Assembly (NCBI RefSeq): GCF_009756665.1
Contig: NZ_CP037953.1
Span: 1,054,001 to 1,118,000, forward strand
Reading direction: 5' to 3'
Length of the DNA stretch: 64,000 nucleotides
Source of the DNA: Permianibacter aggregans
GTDB taxonomy: Bacteria > Pseudomonadota > Gammaproteobacteria > Enterobacterales > Permianibacteraceae
The translations under genes and the position numbers were made by a program. Each line of letters starts with the position of its first letter. The first letter of the stretch is position 1. The notes under the pieces are model-generated. The model was not told the origin of the DNA and ran no database searches. It saw only the letters and a program-made list of their open reading frames with translations. Below, in pieces: positions 60,710 through 64,000 of this stretch.

Positions 60710-61615
60710 GTGCTGATTTCCAGTCTGGTATTAATCGCCTGCTGCCTAGCCGCAGGCGTTTTGTTACGTGTCTCCGGCCGGGTCGATGCCAACGTCTCGC
60801 AAGCGCTGAACGCTTACGTCATTCACGTTGCCCTGCCAGCAGTTATCCTGCACCAACTCCCGAAATTACAGCTCGGCGCCGAACTGCTCTGGCCGACGCT
60901 AACCCCTTGGCTACTACTGCTCGGCTCCGCCAGTTTGATCGCCTGGCTTTCCAAACGTGCCGGCTGGTCGCGGCCGGTAACCGGTGCGCTGCTGCTGCTG
61001 GTACCACTCGGCAACACCTCGTTTCTCGGCTTTCCACTGGTTGAAGCCTACTGGGGCAAAGACGCGCTACCTATCGCGATTATTTATGATCAGTTCGGCA
61101 GCTTTATTGCGTTGTCCACCTATGGTCTCTGGATACTCGGCACTTACGGCCAGGGCGAAAAACCCGATGCGAAAGCGATGCTGTCGCGCATCTTGCATTT
61201 CACGCCGTTTCTGGCGCTGTTATTGTCGATACCTTTGCGCTTTATTTCCGTACCGGACGTTATCGATACCGTGTTCGCTCGCATTGGCGCAACGCTGGTG
61301 CCGGTCATTCTGGTTGCCGTCGGTTTGCAATGGCGCTTGGAATTGCATACCGATTGGCGTGTGCCGCTGGCCATCGGGCTATCGATAAAATTGTTATTGA
61401 TGCCGCTGGCGGCGATGCTGATTCTGAAAAGTTTTGGCGTAAGTGGTCAGGTGCTGAATGTCACCGTTTTCGAAGCCGGTATGTCATCGATGATCACGGC
61501 CAGCGCGTTAGCGGTAAATGCCGGACTGGCGCCGCGCTTGAGTGCCGCGATGGTGGGCTTTGGTATTCCGCTATGTCTAGTTACGCTGTACGTGTGGTCG
61601 CTGATTCTTGGTTAA
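60710..61615 (+). CDS. AEC-family transporter
   Basis: This inner-membrane protein (301 residues, GTG start) has about ten helices and matches the auxin efflux carrier family. [19 protein letters not shown] near 36 and [16 protein letters not shown] near 108 are visible. The C-terminal [19 protein letters not shown] region is the second signature. Its substrate is not predictable. It starts 12 bases after crp and its end overlaps the converging trpG by 35 bases. Confidence 0.85.
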   Translation: MLISSLVLIACCLAAGVLLRVSGRVDANVSQALNAYVIHVALPAVILHQLPKLQLGAELLWPTLTPWLLLLGSASLIAWLSKRAGWSRPVTGALLLLVPLGNTSFLGFPLVEAYWGKDALPIAIIYDQFGSFIALSTYGLWILGTYGQGEKPDAKAMLSRILHFTPFLALLLSIPLRFISVPDVIDTVFARIGATLVPVILVAVGLQWRLELHTDWRVPLAIGLSIKLLLMPLAAMLILKSFGVSGQVLNVTVFEAGMSSMITASALAVNAGLAPRLSAAMVGFGIPLCLVTLYVWSLILG

Positions 61616-62183
61616 CAAAATTACTCAGTAACTGATGACCATGCTCAGTCAGGATCGCTTCCGGATGGAACTGCACACCTTCAACAGGTAATTCGCGATG
61701 GCGAAAACCCATGATGTATTCCCGTTCGCCTGCGGCACGTTCTGTCCAGGCCGTCACGTCCAGTGAGGCAGGCAAACTGGCGGAGTCAACAATCAAGGAA
61801 TGATAACGAGTGGCAGCAAAAGGATTTGGCAAATCGCGAAATATTCCTTGTTGCCGATGATGGATCGCCGAAGTTTTACCGTGCATGACTTGATTTGCGC
61901 GCACGACTTTGCCGCCCAACACCTGAGCGATGGCTTGATGCCCGAGACATACGCCAAGCATCGGCAAGCGTTCGAGAAAATACTCGATGGCAGCAAGCGA
62001 CACACCGGCTTCGTTTGGCGTGCAAGGGCCTGGCGAAATGACCAGATGACTTGGTTGCAGTGCCTCGATTTCTTTGACGGTAATGGCATCGTTGCGCCGA
62101 ACCAGAACGTCGGCGCCAAGCTCACCGAAATACTGGGCCAGATTCCAGGTGAAGGAATCGTAGTTGTCGATCAGCAGGATCAT
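61581..62183 (-). CDS. Anthranilate/aminodeoxychorismate synthase glutaminase
   Basis: The 200-residue class I glutamine amidotransferase supplies ammonia to TrpE or PabB for anthranilate or 4-amino-4-deoxychorismate. [40 protein letters not shown] (catalytic Cys near 79) and [14 protein letters not shown] (His and Glu) are complete. It follows gph by ATGA overlap. The usual partner trpE is not between gph and this gene, so TrpG or PabA cannot be chosen from sequence alone. Confidence 0.93.
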   Translation of the reverse strand: MILLIDNYDSFTWNLAQYFGELGADVLVRRNDAITVKEIEALQPSHLVISPGPCTPNEAGVSLAAIEYFLERLPMLGVCLGHQAIAQVLGGKVVRANQVMHGKTSAIHHRQQGIFRDLPNPFAATRYHSLIVDSASLPASLDVTAWTERAAGEREYIMGFRHRELPVEGVQFHPEAILTEHGHQLLSNFVNQESATTRTA

Positions 62184-62875
62184 TTTGCTCGCCTGCTGAA
62201 GCGATTTGATAACGATGGGATATCGAGAATTTCCGGGAAATGATCGATCAGGAAATCCGGATGCTGAAGACTGACCGGCTCACCATGGTTATAGCCAAAG
62301 GTAACCGCCGCGATCGGCATACCGGCGGCGCGCGCCGCGAGAATGTCGGTGATTGAATCGCCGACCATCAGACTTTGTTCGGGAGATACGTTCATTGCTT
62401 CGCAGGCATGCAGCAATGGCAAGGCGTCGGGCTTTTTGCACGCCAAGGTATCACCACCAATCAGCACGGAAAAGTACTCATCCAGCTTCAGATATTTCAG
62501 CAACGGCGCAACAAACTGTTCCGGCTTATTGGTCACAACCGCGAGCGGCAAACCCTGTTCACGCAATGCTTGCAAGGTTTCCGGCACGTGCGGATAACAC
62601 TGACTGCGGCGACAAAAGCCGGCGCGATAATGTTGCAAAAACCGATGATGGGCACGCTCCAGCTGCGCCGGTTCCGGCAACTCATCACCGGCGTGTTGCA
62701 AGGCGCGTTGCACCAGCATTTTTGAACCGCTGCCGATCATGGTCGCCAGCAATGCTTCCGACAACGGCGCTCTCGAAAAGCTGGCCAGCATCGCGTTGAT
62801 GCCGTCTGCCAAATCCGGCGCCGTGTGCGCCAGCGTGCCATCCAGGTCAAACAGCAGCGCTTGCACGCTTGGCAA
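62180..62875 (-). CDS. gph: Phosphoglycolate phosphatase
   Basis: Gph removes phosphate from 2-phosphoglycolate made during DNA repair. The 231-residue HAD-type enzyme has [16 protein letters not shown] (nucleophile Asp), VVTNKP and [17 protein letters not shown]. The start is uncertain: a TTG directly after the rpe stop (used here) or a GTG three codons later. Position between rpe and an amidotransferase is typical. Confidence 0.92.
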   Translation of the reverse strand: MPSVQALLFDLDGTLAHTAPDLADGINAMLASFSRAPLSEALLATMIGSGSKMLVQRALQHAGDELPEPAQLERAHHRFLQHYRAGFCRRSQCYPHVPETLQALREQGLPLAVVTNKPEQFVAPLLKYLKLDEYFSVLIGGDTLACKKPDALPLLHACEAMNVSPEQSLMVGDSITDILAARAAGMPIAAVTFGYNHGEPVSLQHPDFLIDHFPEILDIPSLSNRFSRRAK

Positions 62876-63547
62876 TTACTTCACCGTCGCCAATTGCTTG
62901 CGCATCTCGTCAATGATGCCGCGATAATCTTTTTTCCCGAAGATTGCCGAACCGGCAACAAACGTGTCGGCACCCGCTTTGGCGACCTCGGCAATATTGT
63001 CGACTTTGATGCCGCCATCGACTTCGATGCGGATATCGCGCCCGGATTTTTCCACCCGTTCGCGCACCTGACGGATCTTGTCCAGCGTAGCCGGAATAAA
63101 TGACTGGCCACCGAAACCCGGGTTGACGCTCATCAACAGAATCATGTCGAGCTTGTCCATAACATAGTCGAGATGATGCAGCGGCGTTGCCGGGTTGAAT
63201 ACCAGTCCAGCCTGACAACCACTGTCTTTGATCAGCGCGAGTGAACGATCGACATGTTCACTGGCTTCTGGATGGAAAGTAATCAGACTGGCGCCAGCTT
63301 TGGCAAAATCCGGAATGATGCGGTCGACCGGTTTCACCATTAAGTGAACATCGATTGGTGCTGTGATGCCGTAGTGGCGCAAGGCTTCGCAAACGAGCGG
63401 GCCGATGGTCAAGTTCGGCACATAATGATTGTCCATGACATCGAAATGCAGCCAATCGGCACCAGCGTTCAGAACCGCCGTAGCATCTTCACCAAGCCGG
63501 GCAAAATCCGCTGACAACAACGACGGCGCGATCACAAATGGCTTCAT
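62876..63547 (-). CDS. rpe: Ribulose-phosphate 3-epimerase
   Basis: Rpe interconverts ribulose 5-phosphate and xylulose 5-phosphate in the pentose phosphate pathway. The 223-residue TIM barrel shows [28 protein letters not shown] (metal ligands), HLMVKPV and [13 protein letters not shown]. The conserved [11 protein letters not shown] is chosen; the frame is open 21 codons upstream. Confidence 0.96.
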   Translation of the reverse strand: MKPFVIAPSLLSADFARLGEDATAVLNAGADWLHFDVMDNHYVPNLTIGPLVCEALRHYGITAPIDVHLMVKPVDRIIPDFAKAGASLITFHPEASEHVDRSLALIKDSGCQAGLVFNPATPLHHLDYVMDKLDMILLMSVNPGFGGQSFIPATLDKIRQVRERVEKSGRDIRIEVDGGIKVDNIAEVAKAGADTFVAGSAIFGKKDYRGIIDEMRKQLATVK

Positions 63548-63744
63548 CAAACGATCATCCAGGCAAAAAAGGCAGCCGATATTGTACTCGTTGCTGACTG
63601 CGCGGACCAACTTGCCAAATGCCGGTCAGGATGACAAAGTACCGCTCGCACTTGTCGTATTCCCACCGGTAAGTGAGCTCATGGACGAGTTTCGCCTTGG
63701 TTTGTCGCGCGCTGAGCCGCGTTGTTGTAGAGGTTTTTAGAATA

Positions 63745-64000
63745 ATGATAAGCAGTCATGGCCAGTGCCATTGTGGGAATATCAGTCTCGATATTCAGTA
63801 TCCGGAAACTATCCATTCTTTCACGGCCGGCGTCTGCCGATGTCAGTTCTGCCGCATGCATGGAGCTATGTGGCTGGGTTTGCCGATCAGTCAGTTACAG
63901 GTGCAGGCCGAGCTTGCCAGTCAGGCCCATTTCTATGATGACGATCTGCTTGGCGTTCGTTACCTGTTGTGCCGCCACTGCGGCGTGCTGACCTCGGTGT
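63745..64000 (+). CDS. GFA-family protein (partial, runs off window)
   Basis: An open frame starts ATGATAAGC and continues to the window end with no stop. The product begins MISSHGQCHCGNISLDIQYP and contains CRCQFCRMHGAMW, then CRHCGVLTS. The CxC, CxCxxC and CxxC ligands match zinc-binding GFA (Gfa-like/CENP-V) proteins, relatives of formaldehyde-activating enzyme. It diverges from rpe. The C-terminus lies outside the window. Confidence 0.7.
   Translation, partial: MISSHGQCHCGNISLDIQYPETIHSFTAGVCRCQFCRMHGAMWLGLPISQLQVQAELASQAHFYDDDLLGVRYLLCRHCGVLTSV

Overview
The window is a chromosomal segment of a Gram-negative, meso-diaminopimelate-type bacterium, almost certainly a gammaproteobacterium. 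Supporting evidence: a full-length gammaproteobacterial division and cell wall (dcw) cluster ending in ftsQ-ftsA-ftsZ-lpxC, a class A RNase P RNA, a threonine operon with a leader-peptide attenuator, an OsmC-family gene divergent from crp as in enterobacteria, and amgK-murU-djlA as in pseudomonads. No protein match pins the order or genus, so I leave that open. No plasmid, prophage, CRISPR array, tRNA or replication origin was seen.

Layout. 1-18.5 kb: dciA (DUF721) facing the dcw cluster, which reads right to left from a MraZ-regulated promoter: mraZ, rsmH, ftsL, ftsI, murE, murF, mraY, murD, ftsW, murG, murC, ddlB, ftsQ, ftsA, ftsZ, then lpxC from its own likely promoter. 18.8-26 kb: rnpB, a frameshifted MopE-like metal-binding protein gene, a periplasmic two-repeat protein, a HIT protein, a large GlyGly-CTERM surface protein, murI, a lipoprotein, a low-GC zinc-ribbon gene and an intergenic repeat. 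26-32 kb: mrcB (PBP1b), a SET-domain gene preceded by a possible tiny ORF, and hrpB. 32-39.4 kb: a heavy-metal RND efflux operon with several His-rich periplasmic proteins. 39.6-44.1 kb: thpR, an orphan PAS histidine kinase, an unknown exported protein and a LOG-family protein. 44.3-50.1 kb: thrL-thrA-thrB-[repeat, IS200-type element]-thrC. 50.5-55 kb: cytochrome c oxidase operon coxB-coxA-ctaG-coxC, with a cytochrome c domain fused to CoxB. 55.2-59.8 kb: thioesterase-like protein, exported protein, PagL-like deacylase, djlA, murU, amgK, OsmC-family protein. 60-64 kb: crp/vfr, AEC transporter, trpG/pabA-type amidotransferase, gph, rpe and the start of a GFA-family gene cut by the window edge.

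How it fits together. Much of the window builds the envelope: UDP-MurNAc-pentapeptide synthesis (murC-F, ddlB, murI for D-Glu), lipid I/II (mraY, murG), polymerisation and crosslinking (ftsW/ftsI, mrcB), MurNAc recycling that bypasses de novo synthesis (amgK, murU), lipid A synthesis (lpxC) and possible lipid A remodelling (PagL-like). No single wholly new system stands out. The most notable points are the new-looking threonine leader and antiterminator, the IS200-type element and repeat splitting thrB from thrC, the metal-efflux adaptor that carries an internal second signal-peptide-like segment, the frameshifted MopE-like gene, and a candidate small ORF coupled to the SET gene.
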